A stretch of 64,000 bases of DNA from Lutibacter flavus (GCF_900188355.1 NZ_FZNX01000001.1:853754-917753); one strand, 5' to 3'. Positions 27,340-38,061 are shown, counted from the first letter of the stretch. Numbers and translations: made by a program. Notes: generated by a model from the sequence alone, not told the origin.

Positions 27340-28050
27340 TTATTTTTTAAGAACTTTTTTAAGAACCACGTCTTTATCTAATTTTCTAGTACAGAAATAC
27401 CAATCTTTACATTCCATATCTTCTTTCCCAGCCATTCTATTTTCCGCAGCACCACAAGAACCTGCAGGACCAATTATTACGTCATCTCCAGGATTCCAAT
27501 CAGCAGGTGTAGCTACTCCAAAAGCATCTGCAGCTTGTAATGCTACAACAACTCTATATAATTCATCAAAATTTCTACCTAAACTTAGCGGATAATAAAT
27601 AATTGCTCTAATTATTCCTTTAGGATCAACAAAAAATACAGCACGAACTGCCTTAGTTGAGTCTTCATTTGGTTGAATCATTCCATATTTTTTAGCCACT
27701 TCCATGGTAATATCTTCAATTAAAGGAAATTTAACTTCTACATTTTTCATTCCTCTGTATTCAATTTTATCTTTAATTGAGCGTAACCAAGCTATGTGAC
27801 TATATAAACCATCAATAGACAAACCAACTAATTTACAATTGGCTTTTAAAAATTTTTCTTCCATGGTTGCAAACGTCATAAATTCAGAGGTGCAAACTGG
27901 TGTGAAATCGGCTGGATGGCTAAATAAAATAACCCAATCACCTTTATAGTCCTTTGGAAAATGAATATTTCCTTGTGTAGTTACTGCTTTAAATTCGGGT
28001 GCTTTATCCCCTATTCTAGGCATAGATGTAATTTCTTGTTCTGTTTCCAT
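27340..28050 (-). CDS. Peroxiredoxin of the Prx6 / archaeal type
   Basis: 236 aa. The peroxidatic cysteine is Cys53 in HPADFTPVCTSE. Unlike strict 1-Cys Prx6, the C-terminal extension carries CKDWYFC (Cys214 and Cys220) with another cysteine near residue 199. This recalls hexadecameric archaeal-type peroxiredoxins, where the C-terminal cysteines resolve the sulfenic acid. It reduces hydrogen peroxide and organic peroxides in the cytoplasm. Upstream, a TTAATCAA / TTGATTAA dyad (28087-28107) could be an operator. Confidence 0.92.
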   Translation of the reverse strand: METEQEITSMPRIGDKAPEFKAVTTQGNIHFPKDYKGDWVILFSHPADFTPVCTSEFMTFATMEEKFLKANCKLVGLSIDGLYSHIAWLRSIKDKIEYRGMKNVEVKFPLIEDITMEVAKKYGMIQPNEDSTKAVRAVFFVDPKGIIRAIIYYPLSLGRNFDELYRVVVALQAADAFGVATPADWNPGDDVIIGPAGSCGAAENRMAGKEDMECKDWYFCTRKLDKDVVLKKVLKK

Positions 28051-28086
28051 TATTGCTATTTTATAAAATTATTAATTCACTTAAAT

Positions 28087-28107
28087 TTAATCAATCGATT
28101 TGATTAA
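28087..28107. promoter_or_regulatory. Palindrome upstream of the peroxiredoxin gene
   Basis: TTAATCAA (28087-28094), five bases, TTGATTAA (28100-28107), 37 bases upstream of the start. Candidate regulator site; the regulator is unknown. Confidence 0.4.
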
Positions 28108-28180
28108 CATATAAAGTTATAAAATTGTACTCCAAAAGATTGTAACTAAAATCACTTATTTTAGTTAAAACTAGGTTAAA

Positions 28181-28207
28181 AAAAATCCTGCAAATTGCAG
28201 GATTTTT
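28181..28207 (-). terminator. Terminator after the glyA - DUF2059 unit
   Basis: AAAAATCCTGCA / TGCAGGATTTTT stem with AAT loop, downstream of the minus-strand DUF2059 gene. Confidence 0.85.
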
Positions 28208-28227
28208 ATAAAAATAAAAACTATATC

Positions 28228-28632
28228 TTATTGATATTTTTGAAGAATCCCTTGAAGTTTCATTCCCCAAGATTGACCCGCAACCATACCTTTTTGGCTT
28301 AAACTACCAGTTTTAGCTGCTAATTTTATTCCAATGGGTGTTTCATAGAATGCTAATATTTCTTTTATTTCAACGTGTGAAAATTCTTCCATATAAATTA
28401 CTGCAATAGCAGCATATAATTCAGGAAATGTAGCTTTAATATCAGCAACTAAAGCTTCTTTTTTATCTTCAGCAACCATTGAAGAAAACTGATCTAATAC
28501 TGGTGTAAAAGCTGATTCTGAAACAATTCTAACTAATTTTTGTGTATCTGAAGTATAGGCGTCAACTTCTTCCTGAGCATTAATTGTAATTGAAAAACAT
28601 ACAAAAGCTACTAATAACAATACTTTTTTCAT
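28228..28632 (-). CDS. Secreted DUF2059 protein
   Basis: 134 aa with a signal peptide ending near INAQ (residue 19). The mature helical part includes FPELYAAIAVIYMEEFSHVEIKEILAFYETPIGIKLA, the typical DUF2059 core. Function unknown; members are periplasmic. It starts 18 bases after glyA and is probably co-transcribed with it. Confidence 0.85.
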   Translation of the reverse strand: MKKVLLLVAFVCFSITINAQEEVDAYTSDTQKLVRIVSESAFTPVLDQFSSMVAEDKKEALVADIKATFPELYAAIAVIYMEEFSHVEIKEILAFYETPIGIKLAAKTGSLSQKGMVAGQSWGMKLQGILQKYQ

Positions 28633-28650
28633 ACTTATTTTATTTATTGA

Positions 28651-29925
28651 TTAAAACTGAAATAATGGCTTATTTGACATCATTTCATTTACTTTTTTGG
28701 AGATATTTTCCAACACTTCTAAATTTTCATGATTTAAAATAACTTCATCAACTAAATCAACAATAGCTTTCATGTCTTTTTCTTTTAAACCACGTGTTGT
28801 AATCGCTGCAGTACCAATTCTAATACCAGAAGTTACAAATGGTGATTTATCATCAAAAGGAACCATATTTTTATTCACCGTAATATCAGATTTAACTAAC
28901 GCATTTTCAGCATCTTTACCACTAATATTTTTATTTCTTAAGTCAATTAACATACAGTGATTATCTGTACCTCCAGAAATAATTTTATATCCTTTATCCA
29001 CAAAAGCATCGGCCATTGCAGAAGCGTTTTTCTTAACTTGTATTTGATAATGTAAAAATTCATCTGTTAATGCTTCACCAAAAGCAATAGCTTTAGCTGC
29101 AATTACGTGTTCTAAAGGTCCACCTTGATTACCAGGAAAAACAGAAGAATTTATTAAAGTTGACATCATTTTTAAATTTCCATTTTTTAGTTTTTGACCA
29201 AACGGATTTTCAAAATCTTTCCCAATCATAATAATTCCACCACGAGGGCCACGCAAAGTTTTATGTGTAGTTGTAGTAACAAAATGACAATGTGGAATTG
29301 GATCGTTTAAAATACCTTTTGCAATTAAACCAGCTGGGTGAGAAATATCGGCCATTAATAAAGCTCCAACTTCATCAGCAATTGTTCTAAATTTTTCAAA
29401 ATCTATATCTCTTGAATATGCAGAAGCACCAGCTATAATTAATTTTGGTTGTTCTTTTTTAGCTGTTTCTAATATTTTGTCATAATTTAAAACTCCTGTT
29501 TCTTCTTCTACTCCATAAAAAGAAGTTTTATATAATTTACCTGAAAAATTTACTGGAGATCCGTGCGTTAAATGCCCCCCATGAGATAAATCAAACCCCA
29601 ATATTTTATCCCCAGGATTTAAAACTGCCTGATATACTGCCGCATTTGCTTGAGATCCTGAATGTGGTTGTACATTTACATATTCAGCTCCAAATAATTC
29701 CTTTGCTCTATCAATAGCAATTTGTTCTACAACATCTACAATTTCACAACCGCCATAATAACGTTTGTTTGGATATCCTTCAGCATATTTATTTGTTAAA
29801 ACTGAACCAGTTGCTTCCATAACTTGTTCACTTACAAAGTTTTCTGAAGCAATTAATTCTAAACCATTTGTTTGTCTTTCTTTCTCTTCTTGAATTAAAT
29901 CAAAGATAATTTGGTCACGTTGCAT
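28651..29925 (-). CDS. glyA: Serine hydroxymethyltransferase
   Basis: 424 aa. PLP enzyme of fold type [27 protein letters not shown], and cofactor lysine in [14 protein letters not shown]. It interconverts serine and glycine and feeds the folate one-carbon pool. It is first in a two-gene unit with a DUF2059 gene. Confidence 0.97.
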   Translation of the reverse strand: MQRDQIIFDLIQEEKERQTNGLELIASENFVSEQVMEATGSVLTNKYAEGYPNKRYYGGCEIVDVVEQIAIDRAKELFGAEYVNVQPHSGSQANAAVYQAVLNPGDKILGFDLSHGGHLTHGSPVNFSGKLYKTSFYGVEEETGVLNYDKILETAKKEQPKLIIAGASAYSRDIDFEKFRTIADEVGALLMADISHPAGLIAKGILNDPIPHCHFVTTTTHKTLRGPRGGIIMIGKDFENPFGQKLKNGNLKMMSTLINSSVFPGNQGGPLEHVIAAKAIAFGEALTDEFLHYQIQVKKNASAMADAFVDKGYKIISGGTDNHCMLIDLRNKNISGKDAENALVKSDITVNKNMVPFDDKSPFVTSGIRIGTAAITTRGLKEKDMKAIVDLVDEVILNHENLEVLENISKKVNEMMSNKPLFQF

Positions 29926-30046
29926 TAGTAGTTACTATTTTAAAAGTTAAATTAATCGCAAAAATAGTAATTTCATTTTTCTTTTACAGATAAACTTATA
30001 TATTTGATTAGAAAATCAAAATGAAAAAAATAAAGAAATTATAGAT

Positions 30047-31336
30047 ATGGAAATAACAGCAAATAATCCGAACAGAAAATCTTGGCTACAAGTTGCACAA
30101 GGTTGTGATTTCCCAATACAAAATATTCCTTTTGGGGTTTTTATTACAAAAGATGATATTATAACTATTGGAACTAGAATTGGTGAATATGCAATTGATT
30201 TAGGGGCTTTTCATCAATTAGGTTATTTTAATGGAATACCATTAACAGATGATATTTTTATGCAAGATTCTTTAAATGATTTTATTGATGATGGAAGAAT
30301 GACATGGCGATTGGTTAGAAATAGAATTGCTGAAATTTTTGATATTAACAATACTACATTAAAAGACAATAAATCACATAGGGATGTTATTATTTTTGAT
30401 GTGAATGAAGTTGAAATGTTAAGCCCGGTAGATGTTGGTGATTTTACAGACTTTTTCTCAAGTAAAGCGCACGCAAAAAACATTTCCAAAATGTTTAATC
30501 TACAAAATAATTCTAAAGAACAAAATTGGCTACACATGCCTTTAGGTTATAACGAAAGAGCATCATCTGTTGTTGTTTCTGGAACTTCAATTAGAAGACC
30601 TTATGGACAAACATTGCCAGCCGATGGATTAAATCCTGTGTTTGGCCCTTCAAATAAGCTTGATATGGAAGTTGAAATGGCCTTTATAACAACTTCGGCT
30701 AATAATTTTGGAGATCGAATATTGGTAAATGAAGCTGAAGAATTCATTTTTGGAATGGTCTTACTAAATGATTGGAGTACTCGTGATGTTCAAAAATGGG
30801 AATCTAAACCATTAGGGCCATTTTTAAGTAAAAGTTTTGCTTCAACAATTTCCCCTTGGATTGTTACTTTAGATGCCTTAGAACCTTATCGATGCAAAAG
30901 CGCTAAACAAGAAAATTTACTACCTTATCTTCAATTAAATACACCTAAAAATACATTTGATATTAAATTAAATACGTTTTTGGAAACTGAAAATGGGGAT
31001 TTAAATTTATTAAGTGATTCAAACTTTAATAATTTGTATTGGTCTATAGCTCAGCAATTAGCGCATCAAACTGTGAATGGCTGCAATGTGCGTTCTGGTG
31101 ATTTATTTGGTAGTGGAACTATTTCTGGAAAAGAAGAAAAATCCTTTGGATCTTTATTAGAACTGTGTTGGAATGAAGAAAAACCAATTACATTAAAAGA
31201 TGGAACTAAAAGAACCTATTTGGAAGATGGTGATAACGTAATTATTAGAGGTTATTGTGAAAACGAACATGGAAGAATTGGTTTTGGAAAATGTACCGGA
31301 AAAATTTTACCTGCTATTAAATATAATCTTCAATAG
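30047..31336 (+). CDS. fahA: Fumarylacetoacetase
   Basis: 429 aa, the size of the two-domain enzyme. The N-terminal SH3-like domain has IPFGVF. The FAH domain has NPVFGPSNKLDMEVEMAF, NDWSTRDVQKWE and PLGPFLSKSFASTISPW, carrying the metal-binding acids. It splits fumarylacetoacetate into fumarate and acetoacetate, the last step of tyrosine and homogentisate breakdown. The other pathway genes are not in this window. Its 3' end overlaps the convergent ytxJ gene by 20 bases. Confidence 0.95.
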   Translation: MEITANNPNRKSWLQVAQGCDFPIQNIPFGVFITKDDIITIGTRIGEYAIDLGAFHQLGYFNGIPLTDDIFMQDSLNDFIDDGRMTWRLVRNRIAEIFDINNTTLKDNKSHRDVIIFDVNEVEMLSPVDVGDFTDFFSSKAHAKNISKMFNLQNNSKEQNWLHMPLGYNERASSVVVSGTSIRRPYGQTLPADGLNPVFGPSNKLDMEVEMAFITTSANNFGDRILVNEAEEFIFGMVLLNDWSTRDVQKWESKPLGPFLSKSFASTISPWIVTLDALEPYRCKSAKQENLLPYLQLNTPKNTFDIKLNTFLETENGDLNLLSDSNFNNLYWSIAQQLAHQTVNGCNVRSGDLFGSGTISGKEEKSFGSLLELCWNEEKPITLKDGTKRTYLEDGDNVIIRGYCENEHGRIGFGKCTGKILPAIKYNLQ

Positions 31337-31709
31337 TTAAAGAAGAAATTATGTCATAATGAGAATTATGAGTCACAACTTCACCATTTTTAATTAAAAT
31401 TGCTTGTGGAGATTGATGGTAAACATTAAATGCAGAAGCTAATTCATTTGAAATTGATCTGTATTTCAATAAATCTAAATAATAAAAGGCAACATTTTCT
31501 ATTTTAGAATCTGTTGCTTTTTCAAATTGAGAAAGTACTCCCCTGCTAATTCCGCATCGCGTACTATGCTTAAAAACAACTACTAATTTAGTCTTTGACT
31601 CTTCAATAATTTCGTTCAATTGTTTTTCTTCAGTTAACAAAGCCCAATTAAAAGTATCACTACTCTTTTCACTTTCATTTGATTGAAAAAGACTATTAAA
31701 TATACCCAT
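31317..31709 (-). CDS. ytxJ: YtxJ-type monothiol bacilliredoxin
   Basis: 130 aa, thioredoxin fold. The single active cysteine is Cys52 in HSTRCGIS, the TRC[PGS]IS motif of the YtxJ family, followed by a cis-proline region (YHQSPQAIL). It is thought to remove bacillithiol from S-bacillithiolated proteins. The nearby truncated bshA at the right end of the window, the first bacillithiol synthesis enzyme, supports a bacillithiol-producing host. Overlaps fahA at the 3' end. Confidence 0.88.
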   Translation of the reverse strand: MGIFNSLFQSNESEKSSDTFNWALLTEEKQLNEIIEESKTKLVVVFKHSTRCGISRGVLSQFEKATDSKIENVAFYYLDLLKYRSISNELASAFNVYHQSPQAILIKNGEVVTHNSHYDIISSLTIEDYI

Positions 31710-31864
31710 TTCTTAACTATTTTAAAATTTGATTTAAAAATATAACACTTGCCAAATTGTCGCTAACTCCTTAAAAAACAAGACAAAATGGCTTAATTAA
31801 ATTGTTTTATTTGAATTGGTCTCTAATTTGAAGCTGCAAATATAACAACAAAAAAGTATACGTT

Positions 31865-34456
31865 ATGAACTTTAATAATTTTACAATAAAATCGCAGGAA
31901 GCTATCCAAAAAGGACAGCAAATTGCAGAAAGTTTCGGGCATCAACAAATAGAGAATTCTCATATTTTAAAAGGTATTTTTGAAGTAGATGAAAATGTAA
32001 CTCCTTTTATTTTTAAAAAATTAGGGGTAAATATAGAATTGCTTAAAAGTTTAATTGATAAAACAATTGAAAGTTATTCTAAAGTAACTGGTGGTGGAGA
32101 TACTACCCTGTCTAGAAATGCCTCAAAAATGTTAAATAATGCAGCAACAGAAGCAACAAATTTAAAAGATGAATATGTTTCCATTGAACATCTGTTATTA
32201 GCAATTTTAAATACAAAAGATACCACAGCTCAGATTCTAAAAGATCAGGGAGTTGATGATAAAGGCTTGCAGACTGCAATAACAGAATTGCGAAAAGGAA
32301 GTAAAGTAACTTCTCAAAGTGCTGAAGAAACCTATAATTCATTAAATAAATTTGCTAAAAATTTAAATCAGCTTGCAAAAGATGGTAAACTTGATCCTGT
32401 TATTGGTAGAGATGAAGAAATTAGAAGAATTCTTCAAATTTTATCGCGTAGAACCAAAAACAATCCAATGTTAGTTGGAGAACCAGGAACTGGTAAAACA
32501 GCAATTGCGGAAGGTTTAGCGCATAGAATTGTAAAAGGAGATATTCCAGAAAATTTAAAAGGAAAGCAAGTTTACTCATTAGATATGGGAGCTCTTATTG
32601 CAGGTGCAAAATATAAAGGTGAATTTGAAGAACGGTTAAAATCCGTTATAAAAGAAGTAACATCTGCTGAAGGTGAAATTGTCCTTTTTATTGATGAAAT
32701 TCACACACTGGTTGGAGCTGGCGGCGGACAAGGAGCTATGGATGCAGCAAACATTTTAAAACCTGCATTGGCTCGTGGAGAACTAAGAGCAATTGGAGCA
32801 ACCACTTTAGATGAGTATCAGAAATATTTTGAAAAAGACAAAGCTTTAGAACGAAGGTTTCAAAAAGTAATTGTAGATGAACCGGATACAGAAAGTGCAA
32901 TTTCAATTTTACGTGGTATTAAAGAAAAGTATGAAAATCACCATAAAGTTCAAATAAAAGATGAAGCAATTATTGCTGCTGTTGAACTTTCGCAACGGTA
33001 TATTACTAATCGTTTTTTACCAGACAAGGCAATTGATTTAATGGATGAGGCTGCTTCTAAATTACGTATGGAAATTAATTCTAAACCTGAAAATTTAGAT
33101 GTTCTTGATCGTAAGATAATGCAGTTAGAGATTGAAATTGAAGCAATTAAACGTGAAAAAGATGAGAAAAAATTAGCTTCACTTAAAAAAGAAGTTGCCA
33201 ATTTAAAAGAAGAAAGAAATGAAATAAATGCAAAATGGGTTAGTGAAAAAGAACTTGTAGATAATGTTCAGACTAGCAAAGAAGCTATTGAAAATTTCAA
33301 GTTAGAAGCCGAACGTGCTGAACGTGAAGGTGATTACGGAAAAGTTGCTGAAATTAGATATGGTAAAATAAAAGAAGCTCAGGAAAAACTTGATAAACTT
33401 CAAAAAGAAATGGCTGAAAATCAAGATTCAGCATTAATTAAAGAAGAAGTTACACGAGATGATATTGCCGAAGTTGTTGCAAAATGGACTGGAATTCCAG
33501 TTACAAAAATGCTTCAAAGTGATCGAGAAAAGTTATTGCATTTAGAAACTGAACTACATAATAGAGTTGTTGGACAGGAAGAAGCAATTATTGCAGTTGC
33601 AGATGCTGTTAGACGTTCCAGAGCTGGATTACAAGATTCAAAAAAACCAATTGGCTCCTTTTTATTTTTAGGTACAACTGGTGTCGGTAAAACAGAACTT
33701 GCTAAAGCATTGGCCGAATATTTGTTCGATGATGAAAACTCTATGACACGTATTGATATGAGTGAATACCAGGAACGACACGCTGTTAGCAGACTTATTG
33801 GTGCGCCTCCAGGTTATGTTGGTTATGATGAAGGTGGACAATTAACAGAAGCAGTGAGAAGAAAACCTTATTCAGTTATTTTATTAGATGAAATTGAAAA
33901 AGCGCATCCAGATACTTTTAATATATTATTACAAGTTTTAGATGAAGGAAGATTGACTGATAATAAAGGTCGGGTTGCCGATTTTAGAAATACAATAATT
34001 ATTATGACCTCAAATATGGGTTCACATATAATTCAAGAACGATTTGAAAAAATGGATATGAATAAGCGTGCTCAGGTTACTGAAGACACAAAAGAGGAAG
34101 TTATCACTTTGCTTAGACAAACAATTAGACCAGAATTTTTAAATAGAATTGATGAAATAATAATGTTTACACCGCTAAATGAAGCTGAAATTAAACAAAT
34201 TGTTAAATTGCAATTAAATGGCTTAACAAAAATGCTGAAAGAAAAAGACATTCAAATTGAATATACCGAAGATATGGTTGAAGCATTAGCTGAGAAAGGA
34301 TTTGATCCTCAATTTGGTGCAAGACCTGTAAAAAGGGTCATTCAAAAAGAAGTGTTAAATGAGCTTTCAAAAGAAATTTTAGCAGGAAAAATAACGGCTA
34401 CAAGTCATATTTTACTGGATGCTTTTGATGATAAAATAGTATTTAGAAATAAATAA
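31865..34456 (+). CDS. clpB: ATP-dependent chaperone ClpB
   Basis: 863 aa, standard ClpB length. N domain (1-145), first AAA+ domain with GEPGTGKT near 204 and [10 protein letters not shown], a long middle coiled coil (about 405-530) typical of ClpB rather than ClpA/C, and second AAA+ domain with GTTGVGKT near 603 and [23 protein letters not shown]. It resolubilises aggregated proteins together with DnaK. No sigma-32 or HrcA-like site is recognised upstream. Confidence 0.97.
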   Translation: MNFNNFTIKSQEAIQKGQQIAESFGHQQIENSHILKGIFEVDENVTPFIFKKLGVNIELLKSLIDKTIESYSKVTGGGDTTLSRNASKMLNNAATEATNLKDEYVSIEHLLLAILNTKDTTAQILKDQGVDDKGLQTAITELRKGSKVTSQSAEETYNSLNKFAKNLNQLAKDGKLDPVIGRDEEIRRILQILSRRTKNNPMLVGEPGTGKTAIAEGLAHRIVKGDIPENLKGKQVYSLDMGALIAGAKYKGEFEERLKSVIKEVTSAEGEIVLFIDEIHTLVGAGGGQGAMDAANILKPALARGELRAIGATTLDEYQKYFEKDKALERRFQKVIVDEPDTESAISILRGIKEKYENHHKVQIKDEAIIAAVELSQRYITNRFLPDKAIDLMDEAASKLRMEINSKPENLDVLDRKIMQLEIEIEAIKREKDEKKLASLKKEVANLKEERNEINAKWVSEKELVDNVQTSKEAIENFKLEAERAEREGDYGKVAEIRYGKIKEAQEKLDKLQKEMAENQDSALIKEEVTRDDIAEVVAKWTGIPVTKMLQSDREKLLHLETELHNRVVGQEEAIIAVADAVRRSRAGLQDSKKPIGSFLFLGTTGVGKTELAKALAEYLFDDENSMTRIDMSEYQERHAVSRLIGAPPGYVGYDEGGQLTEAVRRKPYSVILLDEIEKAHPDTFNILLQVLDEGRLTDNKGRVADFRNTIIIMTSNMGSHIIQERFEKMDMNKRAQVTEDTKEEVITLLRQTIRPEFLNRIDEIIMFTPLNEAEIKQIVKLQLNGLTKMLKEKDIQIEYTEDMVEALAEKGFDPQFGARPVKRVIQKEVLNELSKEILAGKITATSHILLDAFDDKIVFRNK

Positions 34457-34475
34457 AATAATAGATTGATTTTAT

Positions 34476-34610
34476 AAGAGGCTGTCTAAAAAGTACTGAA
34501 CGTCGTCATTCTGAATTTATTTCAGAATCTCATAATACTGGTTATCAATCAATATATGAACCTGAAACAAGTTCAGGTTGACGAAAATTTGGCTTTTAGG
34601 ACATCCTCTT
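34476..34610. mobile_element. MITE-like 135-bp element after clpB
   Basis: Ends are 18-bp imperfect inverted repeats (15 of 18 match): AAGAGGCTGTCTAAAAAG (34476-34493) and the complement of CTTTTAGGACATCCTCTT (34593-34610). Inside are two related hairpins, CGTCATTCTGAA...TTCAGAATC and CCTGAA...TTCAGGTTGACG, matching the dispersed-repeat family. No coding capacity. The end sequence resembles termini of some insertion sequences, so a non-autonomous transposon is likely. Confidence 0.7.
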
Positions 34611-34647
34611 TTTATGTATATTCGTTTTATCAACAATTTATTAAATT

Positions 34648-35148
34648 ATGAAAAAAATCCTATTCTTTTTATTTGTACTAATTTATTCTTTAAATATACA
34701 AGCGCAAGAAAATGAAGTAACTACTTATTACTTTATTCGACATGCTGAAAAAGTTAGAAAACATAAATCTGATAAGAACCCTAAATTAAAGAAAAAAGGA
34801 AATAAAAGAGCTAAAAACTGGAGTATTGTATTTGATAATATTCCATTCGATATTATTTATTCCACCAATTATAAAAGAACAATTCAAACTGCAACTCCAA
34901 CTGCTGAAAGTAAAGATTTAGAAGTTCAATTTTACAATCCAAGAGAATTATACAATTCTAAATTTAAAGAAGATACAAAAGGAAAAACAGTACTAATTGT
35001 AGGACATAGTAATACAACTCCCCAATTTGTAAATAAAGTTTTAGGTTCCAAAAAATATGTAGATATTGAAGATAACAATAATTCTAACCTATATGTACTT
35101 ACTATTTCAAATAACTCAATATCCGATATTCTTTTAAAGATAGATTGA
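34648..35148 (+). CDS. Secreted histidine-phosphatase-family protein
   Basis: 166 aa with a signal peptide ending near NIQAQ (residue 20). Branch-1 histidine phosphatase: RHAEK with the phospho-accepting His32, a second arginine in STNYKRTIQTA, and GHSNTTP with the second histidine. The short SixA-like form. Acts on an unknown phosphate ester or phosphohistidine in the periplasm. Confidence 0.85.
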   Translation: MKKILFFLFVLIYSLNIQAQENEVTTYYFIRHAEKVRKHKSDKNPKLKKKGNKRAKNWSIVFDNIPFDIIYSTNYKRTIQTATPTAESKDLEVQFYNPRELYNSKFKEDTKGKTVLIVGHSNTTPQFVNKVLGSKKYVDIEDNNNSNLYVLTISNNSISDILLKID

Positions 35149-35275
35149 TAACATTGTTCCATTCACTAAAAAAATAGTATAACATTTTATAATTTACCAA
35201 AATATTGATTAATATCATTGCTTATAATTAATTTATAAAATAGCTTTAATAATTATTAACAATAAAAGTATGGTC

Positions 35276-35722
35276 ATGAAAAAATTATTAATGTTAATAT
35301 CAATATTTGCATTTTTATTAACAAGTTGCAATGGTCAAGTTAAAACAGAAAAACTAACATCTGTAAAAAAAGATACGATTAAGCCAATTAAAAAAATGAA
35401 GGTTATTAAAGAATATGATGATGAAGGGAATTTAATAAGTTTAGACTCTAGTTACTACTATTTTTATTCAAATATTAAAAAAGACACACTATTAGAAAGA
35501 GAGATCTTTAATCGATTTAAAAATGAATTTGATATTCAACTTAAATCTATAGATTCAATTTTTAAAAATGATTTTACAGTTAAATCACCATTTGATATAA
35601 ATGATTTTTATACAGATGATTTTTACTTAAATCATTTCAAATTTCAAAATAAGGAAATTGAAAAAATCTTTAAAAAAATGGATTCAATTAAAAATAAATT
35701 TTATTCCAACCAAAAATTATAA
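35276..35722 (+). CDS. Small lipoprotein of unknown function
   Basis: About 148 aa. The MKKLLMLISIFAFLLTSC signal with lipobox LTSC begins at the ATG at 35276; an ATG two codons upstream (35270) is equally possible. The mature part is lysine- and aspartate-rich, with repeated FKNEFD / FKNDF and DINDFYTDDFYLNHF segments. No family recognised. It is followed by a long inverted repeat that may end transcription. Confidence 0.6.
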   Translation: MKKLLMLISIFAFLLTSCNGQVKTEKLTSVKKDTIKPIKKMKVIKEYDDEGNLISLDSSYYYFYSNIKKDTLLEREIFNRFKNEFDIQLKSIDSIFKNDFTVKSPFDINDFYTDDFYLNHFKFQNKEIEKIFKKMDSIKNKFYSNQKL

Positions 35723-35742
35723 TCTAATTTTTTCTAAGCTAG

Positions 35743-35807
35743 CTCCATTAATTTAATTAATTCACTGTTATTGCGCAGGTTAAATTTATAACTTCCTATT
35801 AATGGAG
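35743..35807. repeat. Inverted repeat with large loop
   Basis: CTCCATTAAT (35743-35752) and ATTAATGGAG (35798-35807), followed by TTATTTATTTTTT. Possibly a terminator with a long loop. Confidence 0.45.
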
Positions 35808-35947
35808 TTATTTATTTTTTAATAAAATTTATTGTGTTTTAAATTTTCCCTTTTATTTTTTTTATGAAACCAAACTTTTTTATTTAAAAAAAGTCTAAAT
35901 GATAGTACATTGAAAATTAGTGTATTTCATAATTTAAATTTTTTATA

Positions 35948-36349
35948 ATGAAAAAGTTAATCGTTTTTTTAGTTTTTATGGTTCTAGGAACCGGAGGATT
36001 AATAGCTCAACAAAAAAAACAAGTTAAAAATCAAAATCATGTTCAAACACATGCCCAGGAGCAAATACAAGAGCAAAATCAGGAACAAATACAATTACAA
36101 TTTCAAGATGGAGTTTTAACCGTTACTTTAGAAAATGGTACCTCAATTCAATTATTGATTGACCAAGATCAAACTATTGACCAAATTAGAGATCAGTTAA
36201 AATTAAAAGATGGTTCATGTAAAGATGATGCGACATTAGATTTGTTGGCAGATCAAACAAAACTTAAAATTCAGGCTCGCTTAAAAGATGGGTCTTGCGA
36301 TGATTCTAGCAGTTTATTGCAGCAAATCTTAAATTTATTCAATTTTTAA
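35948..36349 (+). CDS. Secreted Gln/Glu-rich protein with DGSC repeats
   Basis: 133 aa. Signal peptide MKKLIVFLVFMVLGTGGLIAQ (split at about residue 20), nearly the same as that of the protein starting at 38323. Next comes a low-complexity His/Gln/Glu stretch (about 26-52; QEQIQEQNQEQIQLQ). Two LKDGSC motifs follow (88-91 and 114-117 are DGSC). The same motif occurs in the DUF6799-like repeats of the gene at 38323, so the two are divergent paralogues. Function unknown; likely periplasmic or cell-surface. Confidence 0.7.
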   Translation: MKKLIVFLVFMVLGTGGLIAQQKKQVKNQNHVQTHAQEQIQEQNQEQIQLQFQDGVLTVTLENGTSIQLLIDQDQTIDQIRDQLKLKDGSCKDDATLDLLADQTKLKIQARLKDGSCDDSSSLLQQILNLFNF

Positions 36350-36377
36350 ACTGAATAAAATGAATTAACAATTAAGG

Positions 36378-36463
36378 AATCCAAGTTTGACTTAAATAAA
36401 GCCCTAATTAGCTTAGTTAAAACCTCAAAAAGCTTTTATCAACCTCAAAGTCAAATTTGGATT
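36378..36463. repeat. Long inverted repeat in the 36.35-36.73 kb gap
   Basis: AATCCAAGTTTGACTT (36378-36393) matches the complement of AAGTCAAATTTGGATT (36448-36463), 15 of 16. The 54-base loop contains AGC/GCT-rich segments. Purpose unknown; it could terminate the DGSC gene. Confidence 0.55.
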
Positions 36464-36482
36464 TTTTAATAAAAAAACTCTC

Positions 36483-36513
<31 letters not shown>

Positions 36514-36727
36514 TCTTTCTAAATTCTAATAAAATAATTACAAGTTTTATTGTAATTGATGTTACATAAATTTTATGATATTTCTCATTTACTGAATTGA
36601 CTGCTATCATTTCAAATAAACAAACATTTTAGTTGCTTTACATAGTTAAATTTAAAAATTTATCAATCTGTTGAATATAATACCCCAGATGAATATAATT
36701 TTTATTAATAACTTAAAATGCAATATT

Positions 36728-38038
36728 ATGAAATTAGAAAAATTAAGTTTAAAAATAAGCCTACTTGCGCTTATTTTTATTTTTGCTCAATGTAATGAAG
36801 ATACATTTGTTGATGATGTATTAGTAGCAGATGAATCTGCAGTTGAAATGAGCTCTAAAGGAAAACCTGATTCTACAGGAGAAACATTTGGTAATAATTT
36901 ATCCTTCCCAGTAATTTGGTCTGATGGAGCAACTAAACTTCTTAGAGGAGAGATGGGAACAGTAAACATAACCGGTACTTGGTGGGGTGTTTGGGGTGAA
37001 GATCCAATAGACCCGCAAGCACCACTTTACAGTTGTGGTCCTTATATTTTTGGGGAAACAGAGTATTGTTCAGAAGCTGAATACAAAGCTTATATCCAAA
37101 AAGATGAATTTAATAATTGGCAAGCTTCCAACTGGATTCCTGATGGAACAACTATTGTAGACAATATTGATTGGGGAGACAACTTAGAGTCTATAGACTG
37201 GAGTATTAGATCTCAAATACGAACAGAGGTGGTTCTCTATAAAAATGTTGATCCAACCGTTACAGAATACGCAATGCGTCATGCTGACAGCTGGGGTGTA
37301 GATGAAGTTCATGGGTTACAAACCACATTGTTAGATGAAATAGTTTATGGACCAGGTGATGTAGCGACTGTTTTTACAGATAATGCAAGATTAACTATTC
37401 AAAAATTATCTATTGAAAATATAGATGAGTTATACCAACTTAATGAACAAGGAGAAAGAATAGGTAGTAATTTAACATGGAGAAAAGGAGATGGTTGGAC
37501 AGAAGCTAGCAGTTATGAAGGTGGCGATTTAGTTAATGATGACCCTTTATTTAACATGGCTGTGCATGAAGCAAGTGATGGCCCTGGTTATTACAATGCA
37601 GAAGTAAATGTAAAAGGAAAAGTAATTTTCGGTTATACGTGGAATGCCAAAAAATTGAATGATGGTGAAGGATATTATAGAGTTACTTTCAGTTTTGATG
37701 ATGATAGTGGACGAGAATTAAAAACTTTCTTTGAAAGTGGTATTACTAACATATTGCTGCCTATTGAAGAAGAAGAAGAACTATCAGCAAAACGAATTGT
37801 ACCAACTTCTGATGAAGGCGATGATTCAGGAGAAGGAACCAGAGGAGGAGATGCAGTAATTGATTTTGATAACAACTTAACCTACATGGATATTTTAATA
37901 ATTGGAAAAACTACCGGTAGCGGTGGTGGCGGCGGAATTGGCGGCGGCGGCGGAACCGGCGGTGGTAATACTGGCGGCGGCGGCGGTGGTAATAATGGCG
38001 GAGGCACTGGCGGTGGAAGCGGAACAGGACATAATTAA
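36728..38038 (+). CDS. Lipoprotein with glycine-rich C-terminal tail, unknown family
   Basis: 436 aa from ATG 36728; the earlier in-frame ATG at 36671 would put 19 residues before the signal and is rejected. Signal ends IFAQC (Cys at about residue 22). The central part is tryptophan- and aspartate-rich (TWWGVWGEDP, IDWGDNLESIDWS, YAMRHADSWGVDEVHG) and contains four or more cysteines. The last about 45 residues are almost all Gly with Thr, Asn and Ser. No T9SS tail is seen. The tail suggests a surface-exposed, flexible or adhesive region. Its codons use more GGC than the neighbours, from the repeat itself. A strong terminator follows. Confidence 0.7.
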   Translation: MKLEKLSLKISLLALIFIFAQCNEDTFVDDVLVADESAVEMSSKGKPDSTGETFGNNLSFPVIWSDGATKLLRGEMGTVNITGTWWGVWGEDPIDPQAPLYSCGPYIFGETEYCSEAEYKAYIQKDEFNNWQASNWIPDGTTIVDNIDWGDNLESIDWSIRSQIRTEVVLYKNVDPTVTEYAMRHADSWGVDEVHGLQTTLLDEIVYGPGDVATVFTDNARLTIQKLSIENIDELYQLNEQGERIGSNLTWRKGDGWTEASSYEGGDLVNDDPLFNMAVHEASDGPGYYNAEVNVKGKVIFGYTWNAKKLNDGEGYYRVTFSFDDDSGRELKTFFESGITNILLPIEEEEELSAKRIVPTSDEGDDSGEGTRGGDAVIDFDNNLTYMDILIIGKTTGSGGGGGIGGGGGTGGGNTGGGGGGNNGGGTGGGSGTGHN

Positions 38039-38061
38039 AATAACTTAAAACCTTAGAATTA

